A stretch of DNA of 33,081 bases from JBHJGS01 sp050331575 (GCA_050331575.1 JBHJGS010000002.1:1-33081); one strand, 5' to 3'; positions 8,314 through 15,349 are shown, counted from the stretch's first letter. Program-made: numbers and translations. The notes: generated from the sequence alone by a model not told the origin.

Positions 8314-8329
8314 GTGTCAGATCTGACAC
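8314..8329 (+). promoter_or_regulatory. lux box upstream of luxI
   Basis: GTGTCAGATCTGACAC is a perfect 16-bp palindrome centred 68 bp upstream of the luxI ATG. Its central CAGATCTG matches the middle of the TraR tra box. It is the expected binding site for the LuxR encoded just upstream, giving positive feedback on luxI. No convincing -10 could be placed at the canonical distance. Confidence 0.85.
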
Positions 8330-8389
8330 GTTACGACGCGGCCCATTTGTGGCGCATTGCCTCCGCCATCATCGGAAGGAGTGCGACAC

Positions 8390-9037
8390 ATGGCCTACAT
8401 CTTTCAAGGATCCGACGCCGCTCCGGACCTTTACGACCAAAGCCTAGCTCTGCGGCATGAAGTGTTCGACCGGCAATTGCAGTGGGACGTTACCTCCCAG
8501 GACGGGCGCGAATATGACGATTTCGATACCGACGACACTTTTTATACGGCCCTGACCGTTTCCAGCGCTGCCGCCAACACCCCGGCCTTCTTTAATCGCG
8601 AGCGCGTTATCGGGACATGGCGCATGCTGCCAACCACCGGGCCTTATATGCTCAGCGAAATCTTCGCCGACCCCTTGGGTTGCGCGGTGCCGCGCCAGTC
8701 AGACGTCTGGGAGATGAGCCGTTTGGCCGCCGATCCATCCGTGCCGCGCGGGGCGGCCTATTCTACGGCGATCCCTGCTGCCCTATTTCACGCCGCCTTG
8801 ATCTTTGCCGCGGACTTCGGGCTGACCGGCATTCTGGTTGTGCATGACCGGCCGATGGCGCGACTGACACGGCTGCTGCTCGGCTATGGCGCCAGTTGGC
8901 AAAGCGACACGGTGATGGTCGGGCGTTGCCGCACCTCAGCGGCCATTTACAGGACCTGCGACCCGACAGCCTTTGCCCGCCGCCACGGTTTGGAGGATCG
9001 GGTGCGGTATCTGGAACGGGTCCGGAGGGCGGCGTGA
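8390..9037 (+). CDS. Acyl-homoserine-lactone synthase (LuxI family)
   Basis: Makes the acyl-homoserine lactone signal from S-adenosylmethionine and an acyl donor. The 215-aa protein keeps the LuxI signature residues: Arg22, Phe26 and Trp32 in the N-terminal RHEVFDRQLQW, Asp43/Asp46 in YDDFD, Arg78 in GTWRMLPTTGPYML, and Glu108/Arg111 in WEMSRLA. ATG at 8390 is chosen because AAGGAG lies 8 nt upstream; an in-frame TTG at 8357 is less likely. Acyl-chain length cannot be read from the sequence. It lies behind a perfect lux box and overlaps the next small gene by 4 nt. Confidence 0.96.
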   Translation: MAYIFQGSDAAPDLYDQSLALRHEVFDRQLQWDVTSQDGREYDDFDTDDTFYTALTVSSAAANTPAFFNRERVIGTWRMLPTTGPYMLSEIFADPLGCAVPRQSDVWEMSRLAADPSVPRGAAYSTAIPAALFHAALIFAADFGLTGILVVHDRPMARLTRLLLGYGASWQSDTVMVGRCRTSAAIYRTCDPTAFARRHGLEDRVRYLERVRRAA

Positions 9038-9234
9038 GCAGCAATCACTCGGCTCAAAGCGACGACATTCAACAAGTGGAACCGGCCGCCGCAGCCGGCC
9101 GGTTGCACGATGCGCTAGCCTATTTGGTTTTGGAGGCGCGCCGGGCGGGCTTTCCCCAAACCGCACAAGTCACCGCCACCCTCATGCCGCTGGTGCAGCA
9201 CGAACTGGCGCAAAAACTGCAGCAACAGCGCTGA
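9034..9234 (+). CDS. Small protein translationally coupled to luxI
   Basis: A 66-aa frame starting with GTG at 9034 and overlapping the luxI stop (GTGA). GGAGG lies 5 nt before the start, inside luxI, so coupled translation is very plausible. The peptide has a polar, disordered-looking N-terminus (about 1-22), then a probable helical region (LHDALAYLVLEARRAGF, then TAQVTATLMPLVQHEL). I do not recognise the family. Small genes in this position are known elsewhere (ginA behind ginI in acetic acid bacteria), but homology to those is not claimed. Its tight coupling suggests it is made whenever LuxI is, for example as a modulator of the circuit. That role is inference. Confidence 0.72.
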   Translation: MSSNHSAQSDDIQQVEPAAAAGRLHDALAYLVLEARRAGFPQTAQVTATLMPLVQHELAQKLQQQR

Positions 9235-9248
9235 CCCCCCCTCCCTAT

Positions 9249-9289
9249 CGGCGGCCATAGCGGCGAAAATCCCACCCGCGTGGCCGCCG
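9249..9289 (+). repeat. Inverted repeat after the luxI operon
   Basis: CGGCGGCCA (9249-9257) and TGGCCGCCG (9281-9289) are perfect 9-bp arms around a 23-nt spacer, just after the stop of the small gene behind luxI. It may act as a factor-dependent or weak terminator; there is no T-tract. Confidence 0.4.
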
Positions 9290-9324
9290 TCACGCCCGTG
9301 TCGGCCGCGCTTGGCGTAGCGTAT

Positions 9325-9356
9325 GGATCAGGATGTTCGGCGCGGACCCCTGATCC
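9325..9356. promoter_or_regulatory. Inverted repeat, possible operator of the second XRE regulator
   Basis: GGATCAGG (9325-9332) and CCTGATCC (9349-9356) are perfect 8-bp arms 16 nt apart, ending 24 bp before the regulator ATG. Two half-sites about two helical turns apart next to an XRE gene suggest autoregulation. A hairpin in the 5' leader is the alternative. Confidence 0.42.
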
Positions 9357-9380
9357 GCGCCCCCGCCAAGGAGAATGGCC

Positions 9381-9758
9381 ATGGATGATGTGCGCAACGT
9401 ACCCCAAGCCTGGACCGACTGGACGGGCACCGCGGACGCCATTGACCGTACCGTCGCCCGCCGGCTCCGGCAGCGCCGCAAAAAACTCGGACTGACCTTG
9501 CAGGATGTCGCAGCTGACCTGAATATCGCCTATCAGCGCGTGCAGCGGTGGGAACAGGGCTTGACGCGGATCCCCAGCGGCTGGCTGTTTCTGCACGCGC
9601 GCGCCTTGGGGCTGACCCCGGACCAGCTTTATGATGGCTTGAACCGCCCGCGCGACGCCGACGGACTTGATGCCGATACGCTTGCCTTGGCGCGTAAGCT
9701 GAATAGCCTGCCGGATGCCCTGAAGTCCAGCATCACCCAGTTGATCCGCAGCTTCTAG
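9381..9758 (+). CDS. XRE-family transcriptional regulator (second HTH of the quorum-sensing block)
   Basis: Small DNA-binding protein of 125 aa. An XRE helix-turn-helix occupies about residues 25-82 (RRLRQRRKKLGLTLQDVA, then NIAYQRVQRWEQGLTRIPS). A Leu-rich tail (about 95-125) may dimerise. It resembles the PraR-like protein in layout but is clearly diverged. AAGGAG at 9368-9373 leaves 7 nt before ATG 9381; the ATG at 9375 is too close to that site. It is co-directional with luxI but separated by about 145 bp and two inverted repeats, so it probably has its own promoter. Its target is unknown. Confidence 0.85.
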   Translation: MDDVRNVPQAWTDWTGTADAIDRTVARRLRQRRKKLGLTLQDVAADLNIAYQRVQRWEQGLTRIPSGWLFLHARALGLTPDQLYDGLNRPRDADGLDADTLALARKLNSLPDALKSSITQLIRSF

Positions 9759-9783
9759 CAGCGTCTCATTGAAGGCTGACGGC

Positions 9784-10956
9784 TCAGCTGCCGGCGAGCC
9801 AGAACCAGCCATAGGCGACGATCAAGGCCGGCACGCCACTGTACAAGGTGGCCAGAACCGCCGCCCGCGGCGCCAGCGCAATGGTCGGAAACAAGGCATC
9901 GCCATCATTGGAGATGGCGTTGCCCAGCTGGGCGGACAAAGGCAGGGCGCCGCTGATATACAGCGTCGTCACGATGATCTGCGGCCCACATCCCGGCAAG
10001 AAGCCGACCAGCACGGCAACCAGTGGCACCAAAGGCGCCCAGGTATCAAACCAGGTTGCCAGATCGACACCGGTGAAATGAATGCCCAGCTCATAGACCA
10101 GAAAGCCCACCACGACCCAGACGGTGACGAAATTGGTGGCATTGACGACCCGGTCTACCCAGCTGCGATAGCGCGCCACGCCGGGGTCGAAGCGCTGGGT
10201 CGGATCCAGCAGCCACATGCTCAGCGCCAGCGTCGCACCGGCCAGCCCGATCCACTGCGTCGGCTCATAGATCCGGAGCGGGCCGAACAGCGCGTCGGTG
10301 TCGATCTGCAACAAGCTTAGAAAGCCCAGCACCACGCCGGGGAAGAACAAAATGATCCAAACCGGTTGCAAGGGGTTGCGCCGGTTGAAGCCGACTTCCC
10401 GCATGACCCGGGCCATTTCGGGCCGATCGATGCGCATGAACCCCGGCGCGTGCGCGGCATCGACAATCCCGCCCGAGGCCGTGCCCACCACCGTGCCCAG
10501 CGCGAACACGGCCAAGCCCGTCATCGGTTCAGACGCCAGCAACAAGAAGGCCGCATCGCCCATGGTCGCCGTCAACACCGCGACCAGCGCTCCGAAGCTG
10601 ATCGACCCCTGAACATATTGCGTCACCACCGCCACCGCGCCGCCGCAGCCGGGCAAGGCGCCCAGCAGGGCGGCGGCGGGCACCTGCCAGCGCCGGTGCC
10701 GGTTCAGCAAGGCCGCCATGTTCGTCTTGCTGCGCTGTTCGATCAGATAGATCGCCCCCAGCGTCAGTGCCACGAACACGGAGACCTGCAGATAGGCATC
10801 GGCCAGCGACTGCGCCATCAGGGCGCGCACCTCCGGCCCAACGGTCGCCAGCGCGAGCAAAGCGGCGATCAGCACCACGCGGAAGCCGCCCAAGGCGCTG
10901 ACATAATTCCACGAAAAACGCGCGCTGCGGCGGGCTGAGAGCATAACCGTGTTCAT
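9784..10956 (-). CDS. Putative manganese transporter (ArsP_2-like, about 10 TM)
   Basis: Polytopic inner-membrane protein of 390 aa with about ten hydrophobic segments. Two halves repeat the same motif pair: PGCG at 102-105 with MGDA at 132-135, and PGCG at 321-324 with DGDA at 351-354. This suggests an internally duplicated carrier with a Cys/Asp-lined path. I place it in the family described as putative 10-TM heavy-metal exporters and often annotated as a putative manganese transporter. The Mn assignment is supported by the adjacent MntR gene and an MntR-type palindrome upstream. Direction of transport is not proven; export is favoured by family. No strong Shine-Dalgarno is seen before ATG 10956. 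Confidence 0.78.
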   Translation of the reverse strand: MNTVMLSARRSARFSWNYVSALGGFRVVLIAALLALATVGPEVRALMAQSLADAYLQVSVFVALTLGAIYLIEQRSKTNMAALLNRHRRWQVPAAALLGALPGCGGAVAVVTQYVQGSISFGALVAVLTATMGDAAFLLLASEPMTGLAVFALGTVVGTASGGIVDAAHAPGFMRIDRPEMARVMREVGFNRRNPLQPVWIILFFPGVVLGFLSLLQIDTDALFGPLRIYEPTQWIGLAGATLALSMWLLDPTQRFDPGVARYRSWVDRVVNATNFVTVWVVVGFLVYELGIHFTGVDLATWFDTWAPLVPLVAVLVGFLPGCGPQIIVTTLYISGALPLSAQLGNAISNDGDALFPTIALAPRAAVLATLYSGVPALIVAYGWFWLAGS

Positions 10957-10978
10957 TGAAAATCACTGTTCCAAACCG

Positions 10979-10998
10979 ATCCGGACGACATCCCGGAT
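10979..10998 (-). repeat. Hairpin in the 5' leader of the Mn transporter gene
   Basis: ATCCGG (10979-10984) and CCGGAT (10993-10998) form a 6-bp stem with an 8-nt loop between the predicted promoter and the start codon. It does not match the conserved yybP-ykoY Mn riboswitch core that I know. Confidence 0.35.
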
Positions 10999-11006
10999 AC
11001 GACTCC

Positions 11007-11034
11007 CATATAGGAGCCAATTAGTGAAAACAAA
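11007..11034 (-). promoter_or_regulatory. Candidate promoter of the Mn transporter gene
   Basis: On the minus strand TTTGTT (11034-11029) and TATATG (11012-11007) are separated by 16 nt and would start transcription near 11000. The -35 is weak. The MntR-type palindrome lies immediately upstream of it. Confidence 0.4.
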
Positions 11035-11036
11035 GG

Positions 11037-11056
11037 AATTTAGCCCTGGCTAAATT
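11037..11056. promoter_or_regulatory. MntR-type operator
   Basis: AATTTAGC-N4-GCTAAATT, a perfect palindrome with the 4-nt gap and TAGC...GCTA core of known enterobacterial MntR boxes (ATAGC-N4-GCTAT). It lies between the mntR stop and the transporter start, centred 90 bp upstream of the latter. It is just upstream of the candidate -35 rather than over the promoter, which fits activation of an exporter by Mn-loaded MntR better than repression. Confidence 0.72.
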
Positions 11057-11065
11057 TGCCGGGTC

Positions 11066-11515
11066 TCAGCCGCGGCTTTGCGACTGTTTCCCCGCCTCAG
11101 CGGTCAAACGCTTCAACGCGTCCAGTGTTGCCTCGCTGACATGATGCTCCATGCCTTCCGCATCGGACGCCGCGGTTTCCGGATCGATGCCGATGGCGCA
11201 CAGAAACTCATAGATCACCTGATGGCGCGCGCGGGCCATGGCCGCCAGATCGCGGCCGGCCTGGGTCAGAAAGATCGAACGATAGGGCCGACTATCGACG
11301 AGGCCTTCGCGCTGCAGGCGCTGCACGGTCTTGGCAGCGGTCGCCTGGCTGATGCCCAGATAGCGCGCCAGATCCACCAGGCGGGCCTCGCCGTGGGCGT
11401 CGATCAGATCCTCGATCAGCTCGACATAGTCTTCGGCCACCTCTGTCTGGTGCGCCTCGCGGATGCGCTTGAACGCGGCCGCGCGTTGGGCGGGATCTGA
11501 TTGGGCCTTGACCAC
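11066..11515 (-). CDS. mntR: Manganese-responsive transcriptional regulator MntR (DtxR family)
   Basis: Mn(II)-dependent regulator, 149 aa from the chosen GTG. The N-terminal winged HTH includes RLVDLARYLGISQATAAKTVQRL, and the C-terminal metal/dimer region carries EGMEHHVSEATLDAL, which matches Escherichia coli MntR very closely (EAHQTEVAEDYVELIEDLI is also shared). GTG 11515 is preferred: GGAG lies about 10 nt upstream and the length matches the ~155-aa family. An in-frame ATG at 11572 has no ribosome site, and a start at 11743 would run through the cobalamin riboswitch region. The transporter gene lies 109 bp downstream on the same strand. No MntR palindrome is seen before mntR itself. Confidence 0.9.
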   Translation of the reverse strand: MVKAQSDPAQRAAAFKRIREAHQTEVAEDYVELIEDLIDAHGEARLVDLARYLGISQATAAKTVQRLQREGLVDSRPYRSIFLTQAGRDLAAMARARHQVIYEFLCAIGIDPETAASDAEGMEHHVSEATLDALKRLTAEAGKQSQSRG

Positions 11516-11631
11516 GACGAAAACGCTCCGCTTGCCGCGATGCCGGCACGGGCATCTGCGATTGCGATGCATAGACAAGTTCAGCGCGCGGCACCAGCCA
11601 GGGCTTGCCGCGGTTTGGAATTTTTCGTAAG

Positions 11632-11838
11632 CGCGCCGGCAGATGGTGCCCTCGTCACCGAGGGGTAAAAGGGAAGCCGGTGCGGCCGACAGGCCAAGTC
11701 CGGCGCTGAGCCCGCAACTGTTAGCGGTGAGTTTGTGCTGCACGTCCCTTCCTCATCAAGGAAGGGGCCGGCCACTGGAGCGATCTGGGAAGGCTGCAGC
11801 GACAGGCGTTGATCCGCAAGCCAGGAAACCTGCCATCG
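11632..11838 (+). ncRNA. Cobalamin (B12) riboswitch
   Basis: The conserved aptamer blocks appear in order: GGTGCC near 11645, GAGGGGTAAAAGGGAAGCCG near 11670, TGAGCCCGCAACTGTTAGCG near 11710, GCCACTGG near 11772, CTGGGAAGGCTGCAGCGACA near 11786, and the B12-box end AAGCCAGGAAACCTGCC near 11818-11834. It lies about 160 bp upstream of btuB, in the right strand. Adenosylcobalamin binding is expected to lower btuB expression. Confidence 0.95.
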
Positions 11839-11890
11839 CGTCGTCCTGCTCGCCGTCCGGGATGTGGCGGAGAGCGCGGGAACAGCCGTG

Positions 11891-11935
11891 TGGCGACAAT
11901 TTGGACCTTAACCCAAGGGGGCCCAAGTGTCGCCA
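11891..11935 (+). promoter_or_regulatory. Possible expression platform of the riboswitch
   Basis: TGGCGACA (11891-11898) and TGTCGCCA (11928-11935) are perfect 8-bp arms enclosing smaller complementary blocks (CCTT and AAGG). The element is between the aptamer and btuB, so it may be the switching structure. There is no T-tract, so control at the ribosome-access level is more likely than simple termination. Confidence 0.45.
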
Positions 11936-11996
11936 TGCCTGATCTGCTGTTCGGCCACCGCTGGCGTGCAAGGCTCCCATATTCGGACACTACGCC

Positions 11997-13925
11997 ATGT
12001 GGAAATCTCTGTTCTCGACCGTCTCCTGCCTGACCCTTGCAACCGCCCTGCCCGTCCTCGCCCAAACCCCGGTGGACGATGCCCGCGTGGAAGAACTGAT
12101 CGTCACCGGCACGCGCATCCCCGTGCCGCTGGCCCAGGCCGGCCGGGCCGTCTCGCTGATCGGCTTTGAAGAGATCGTCGCGCGCCAACAGCGCTTCGTG
12201 CTCGACGCGCTGCGCATCAGCCCCGGCGTCCAGGTCAGCCAGAATGGCAGCTTCGGCGGGGTCAGCAGCGTCAGCATCCGTGGTGCCGGATCCGGCCAGA
12301 CACTTGTGGTGTTCGACGGCATCGTGCTGAACGACCCCTCGTCTCCGAGCAGCGCGTTCGACTTCGCCAGCCTGGACACCAATGATATCGAGCGCATCGA
12401 GGTGCTGCGCGGGCCGCAAAGCGTGCTCTACGGCTCCGACGCGCTGGGCGGGGTGATCAACATCGTCACCCGCGCCGGCAAACCAGGGATCGCGGCGCGG
12501 GTGTTTGTCGAAGGCGGCTCGTTCGGCACCGCGCGCGGCTCGGCCAGCGTGCGCGGCGGCACCGAGCGGCTGAACGGCCGACTGACCCTCAGCGGCGTCG
12601 GCACCGATGGCTTTTCCGCCGCCGATGAAGCCGACGGCAATACCGAGGATGACGGCTTCCGCAACATCAATCTGACCGCCAAGGGCCGCTATGAGCCGCT
12701 GGACTGGCTGACCCTGGATGCGGTCGCGCGCTTCTCAGACAGCGACAATGAGTTCGACGGCTTTGACCAGGTGACCTTCGAATTCGGCGACACCGAGGAG
12801 GAAGGCAATGACCGCGAACTCTCCTTCGCCGGTTTCGCCACCGGGCGGTTCCTCGATGACCGGCTGACCCAGCGCCTGTCCATCGCCTTTTCTCAGACCC
12901 AGCGGCTGGATACGACCGTCGTCGGTGAGGGCAAGGCGGCGGACCGGGCGGAAACCTTCGACGGCGATGGCGACCGCTTGAGTGTCGAATATCGCGGCAC
13001 CTATGAGGCCGCCGACTGGCTGACCGTGGCCTTCGGCGCGGAGCATGAGGAGATCGATTTCGTTTCGGAAAGCGATCTGTTCGGGACCGCCGATCAGGCC
13101 GAGCAGGAGATTACCAGCGGCTATGGCCAGCTTCTGCTCAGCCTGGGCGAGCGGCTGTCCGTGAATGCCGGCATCCGCCATGACGGCAATTCCCAGTTCG
13201 GTGGGGAGACCACCGGCCAGGTTGCCGTCGCCATCGCGGTGCCGGAAACCGCAACGGTGATTCGCGGCGGCTGGGGCACGGGCTTCTCCGCGCCGACCCC
13301 GTTTCAGCTGGGCTTTGTGTGCACCTTCTGCCTGGCCTTCGCTGATCCAGCCGTCACGCCCGTGGCTAATACCACCCTGGCGGCGGAGGAAAGCGACTCC
13401 TGGGAAATCGGCATCGACCAGCGGCTGTTCGACGACGCCGTGACGCTTTCGGTCACCTATTTCAATCAGGATATCGACAATCTGATCGATTTCGATGTCG
13501 CCGATGTCGGCTTCGTCAATATCGCGGAGGCCGACCAGCAGGGCGTGGAGGTCGCCCTGGCCGCCGTGCTGCATAAGACCCTCCGGCTGGACGCCAGCTA
13601 TACCTATCTGGATGCCGAAGACGGCAGCGGCGCACGCCTGGCACTGCTGCCGGAGCATCGCGCCGCGTTCGAGCTAAGCTGGACGCCGATTGACCGGCTG
13701 ATGCTGGGCGCTGGCATCCTCTACAACGGTGACGAGATCGACGGGGCCACCGGGGCGACCATCGACAGCTTCACCACCCTGGCGTTGCGCGCCTCCTATG
13801 CGCTGACAGGCGATTTGGACCTGTTCCTGCGCGTGGAAAATGTTACCGACACGGACTATCAGGACATCGCCGGTTTCGGCACGCAGCCGGTGTCCGCCTT
13901 TGCAGGCCTGCGCGCAACCTTTTGA
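11997..13925 (+). CDS. btuB: TonB-dependent vitamin B12 receptor BtuB
   Basis: Outer-membrane receptor of 642 aa for corrinoid uptake, energised by TonB-ExbBD. Visible: signal peptide about 1-22 (cleavage after PVLA), TonB box EELIVTGTR at 32-40, plug domain with SVSIRGAGSGQTLVVFDGI and IERIEVLRGPQSVLYGSDAL (about 45-160), then a 22-strand-type barrel ending FAGLRATF with the terminal Phe required for insertion. The cobalamin riboswitch upstream gives the substrate assignment. The ribosome site before ATG 11997 is weak, as often seen when a leader RNA controls access. A good terminator follows. No inner-membrane btuCDF genes are in the window. Confidence 0.93.
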   Translation: MWKSLFSTVSCLTLATALPVLAQTPVDDARVEELIVTGTRIPVPLAQAGRAVSLIGFEEIVARQQRFVLDALRISPGVQVSQNGSFGGVSSVSIRGAGSGQTLVVFDGIVLNDPSSPSSAFDFASLDTNDIERIEVLRGPQSVLYGSDALGGVINIVTRAGKPGIAARVFVEGGSFGTARGSASVRGGTERLNGRLTLSGVGTDGFSAADEADGNTEDDGFRNINLTAKGRYEPLDWLTLDAVARFSDSDNEFDGFDQVTFEFGDTEEEGNDRELSFAGFATGRFLDDRLTQRLSIAFSQTQRLDTTVVGEGKAADRAETFDGDGDRLSVEYRGTYEAADWLTVAFGAEHEEIDFVSESDLFGTADQAEQEITSGYGQLLLSLGERLSVNAGIRHDGNSQFGGETTGQVAVAIAVPETATVIRGGWGTGFSAPTPFQLGFVCTFCLAFADPAVTPVANTTLAAEESDSWEIGIDQRLFDDAVTLSVTYFNQDIDNLIDFDVADVGFVNIAEADQQGVEVALAAVLHKTLRLDASYTYLDAEDGSGARLALLPEHRAAFELSWTPIDRLMLGAGILYNGDEIDGATGATIDSFTTLALRASYALTGDLDLFLRVENVTDTDYQDIAGFGTQPVSAFAGLRATF

Positions 13926-13953
13926 AATTTCAGGGTTTCTTCTCGCCTCTGCT

Positions 13954-13990
13954 CCGCCGCGCCGGGTTCGGTGCGGCGGCTTTCGCTTTT
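13954..13990 (+). terminator. Rho-independent terminator of btuB
   Basis: CCGCCGC (13954-13960) pairs with GCGGCGG (13973-13979), with an inner CCG/CGG extension around GGTT. It is followed by CTTTCGCTTTT. Begins 28 bp after the btuB stop. Confidence 0.8.
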
Positions 13991-13994
13991 ACCC

Positions 13995-14034
13995 TTGACG
14001 TCGGCGCCTTGGTGTATTACATATCTACTACACC
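13995..14034 (+). promoter_or_regulatory. Strong promoter with overlapping GGTG-N16-CACC operator
   Basis: TTGACG (13995-14000) and TACATA (14018-14023) are 17 nt apart. The stretch 14011-14034 is an inverted repeat, GGTGTA at one end and TACACC at the other with N12 between, that covers the -10. The form GGTG-N16-CACC is what I recall for operators of YtrA-type GntR regulators in Xanthomonas. Such placement implies repression relieved by an unknown signal. No GntR gene is in the window. Confidence 0.62.
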
Positions 14035-14108
14035 GAGGCGATAACACGGCACCGACCGGCCCGAGACACGACAGCGACCGACACACGAGACACACAGGAG
14101 AGACCGAG

Positions 14109-14216
14109 ATGTTCACCACCGCCGTCAGCTATACCGAGACGACCAGCCCGCGCATGCCGCTGCACAAGCGCCGCCACCGCTGCCGCGCCCGTCTGGCCAC
14201 CCGCCAGGGCTTCTGA
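14109..14216 (+). CDS. Orphan 35-aa basic peptide
   Basis: ATG 14109 to TGA 14216 encodes 35 residues: MFTTAVSYTETTSPRMPLHK, then an Arg-rich half containing RRHRCRARLATRQGF. AGGAGA lies 7 nt upstream, a strong site, and a regulated promoter lies about 80 bp upstream, so translation is likely. No longer gene follows on this strand, and the next gene is convergent. It may be a stand-alone small protein or the leader of a lost operon. I do not recognise the family. A charge switch from neutral to strongly basic near residue 18 is the only structural feature seen. Confidence 0.55.
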   Translation: MFTTAVSYTETTSPRMPLHKRRHRCRARLATRQGF

Positions 14217-14221
14217 TCCTG

Positions 14222-14254
14222 CCCCCCATCCCCGCCAAGGCGGGGACCACGGGG
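14222..14254 (+). terminator. GC hairpin after the 35-aa peptide gene
   Basis: CCCCGCC (14230-14236) and GGCGGGG (14239-14245) are separated by AA, and an outer C-run (14222-14227) faces a G-run (14250-14254). This is a very stable stem just after the small gene, but it lacks a T-tract. Such palindromes are also common dispersed elements in alphaproteobacteria. The rest, to 14386, shows nothing I can assign. Confidence 0.4.
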
Positions 14255-14386
14255 GCAAGCGGCCCGAGGCCGATCAGGCGGCACGCGCGCCCGGCACACT
14301 CGGCCTCGCCCATCGTCCGCAAAGTTGAAGGGCTGGGCGGACACGGACGGACCGTCAGGAGCATCGGACACGACGCCCAGAACCGC

Positions 14387-15349
14387 TCAAAAGCCCACCT
14401 TTTCGCGCAAAAACGCGGTCAGGTCCGCAGCGGTTTTGGCCGGGGCCTCTTCGGCTGGCAGATGGCCGAGCTCGGGATAGATGATCAGGTCACTATCGGG
14501 CAGAGCCTCATGCCAGCGGCGCGCCTGATCGACCGGGATCAGCCTGTCCTGCTCGCCCCAGAGGATCAGGGTCGGCACCTGGATCTGATCGGCATCAATC
14601 ACCGGGCGCGGTTCGATCTGGGTGAAGCGCTGGACCGTCGCCGCGCGATTGCCATTGTAGCGCAGCATATCCCAATATTGATCGACCGCCTGGTCTGTCA
14701 GCGCGGCAGGGTCAGCCACGGCGGAGTCAAGCCCCTGCTTGATCAGCCAGCGCGGCGTGGCATGTTCGATCGCCGCGGAAATCACCGGCAGCCGCGCCAG
14801 GCGCCAGCCCAGCGGCATATCCTCAGGCTCTTCCGGCACGTCCTGGCCCTGCAGCCAGCCCGACGCGTCCACCAGCACCAGGCCAGCCACCCGCTCAGCA
14901 TGCGCCACGGTGTAGAGCGCTGCCACCGCCCCGCCGCGGCTTGACCCGCCGATGACGACCCGCGCCAGATCCAGCGCCTCGACAACATGGTGCACAATCT
15001 GAACGGCCTCCGCCACGGTATAGCGCCCGTTCGGCAGAGTACCGGTCAAGCCGTGGCCGGGCAGATCGATGGTGACGATCTGAAACTCCTGGAGTTCCGC
15101 CACCCACGGGTCCCACGACAGCAGATGCGAATTGCTGCCGTGCAAGAGCACCAGCGGCGACCCGTCGGGCGCGCCTTCGACCTGGACATGCACCTCCCCG
15201 CCACCGGGCAGCGGCAGGAATTGCGACGCGGCGGTATCATAGCGCGCCATCAGGGTGGACCGCTCCAGCGACGGCGTGTAGAGCCAGACATAGCCCCCGG
15301 CCACAACCACCAGCACCGTACCAATCACGATCAAAATCAGCCTTTTCAC
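14387..15349 (-). CDS. Alpha/beta hydrolase, membrane-anchored
   Basis: Hydrolase of 320 aa with an N-terminal membrane segment (about 3-24, MKRLILIVIGTVLVVVAGGY) and no clear cleavage site, so probably anchored with the catalytic domain in the periplasm. The oxyanion motif LLHGSN is at 69-73 and the nucleophile Ser137 is in GGSSRGG; the rest of the triad is Asp268 in GEQDRLIP and His296 in ELGHLP. All triad positions are present, so it should be active. It is divergent from the next hydrolase (86 bp between starts) and convergent with the 35-aa peptide gene. The substrate is unknown; this subgroup includes haloalkane dehalogenase-like and C-C hydrolase-like enzymes. Confidence 0.88.
   Translation of the reverse strand: MKRLILIVIGTVLVVVAGGYVWLYTPSLERSTLMARYDTAASQFLPLPGGGEVHVQVEGAPDGSPLVLLHGSNSHLLSWDPWVAELQEFQIVTIDLPGHGLTGTLPNGRYTVAEAVQIVHHVVEALDLARVVIGGSSRGGAVAALYTVAHAERVAGLVLVDASGWLQGQDVPEEPEDMPLGWRLARLPVISAAIEHATPRWLIKQGLDSAVADPAALTDQAVDQYWDMLRYNGNRAATVQRFTQIEPRPVIDADQIQVPTLILWGEQDRLIPVDQARRWHEALPDSDLIIYPELGHLPAEEAPAKTAADLTAFLREKVGF

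Noticed and set aside
8218..8460. 80-aa frame starting in the luxR-luxI gap
   Set aside because: No ribosome site, runs across the lux box and into luxI in another frame.
10957..11036. Mn-sensing yybP-ykoY riboswitch before the transporter
   Set aside because: Only a short 6-bp hairpin is present; the conserved aptamer core is absent.
11516..11743. Longer N-terminus for MntR (start at 11743 or 11572)
   Set aside because: Would be translated from the antisense of the cobalamin riboswitch; homology starts only near the GTG at 11515.
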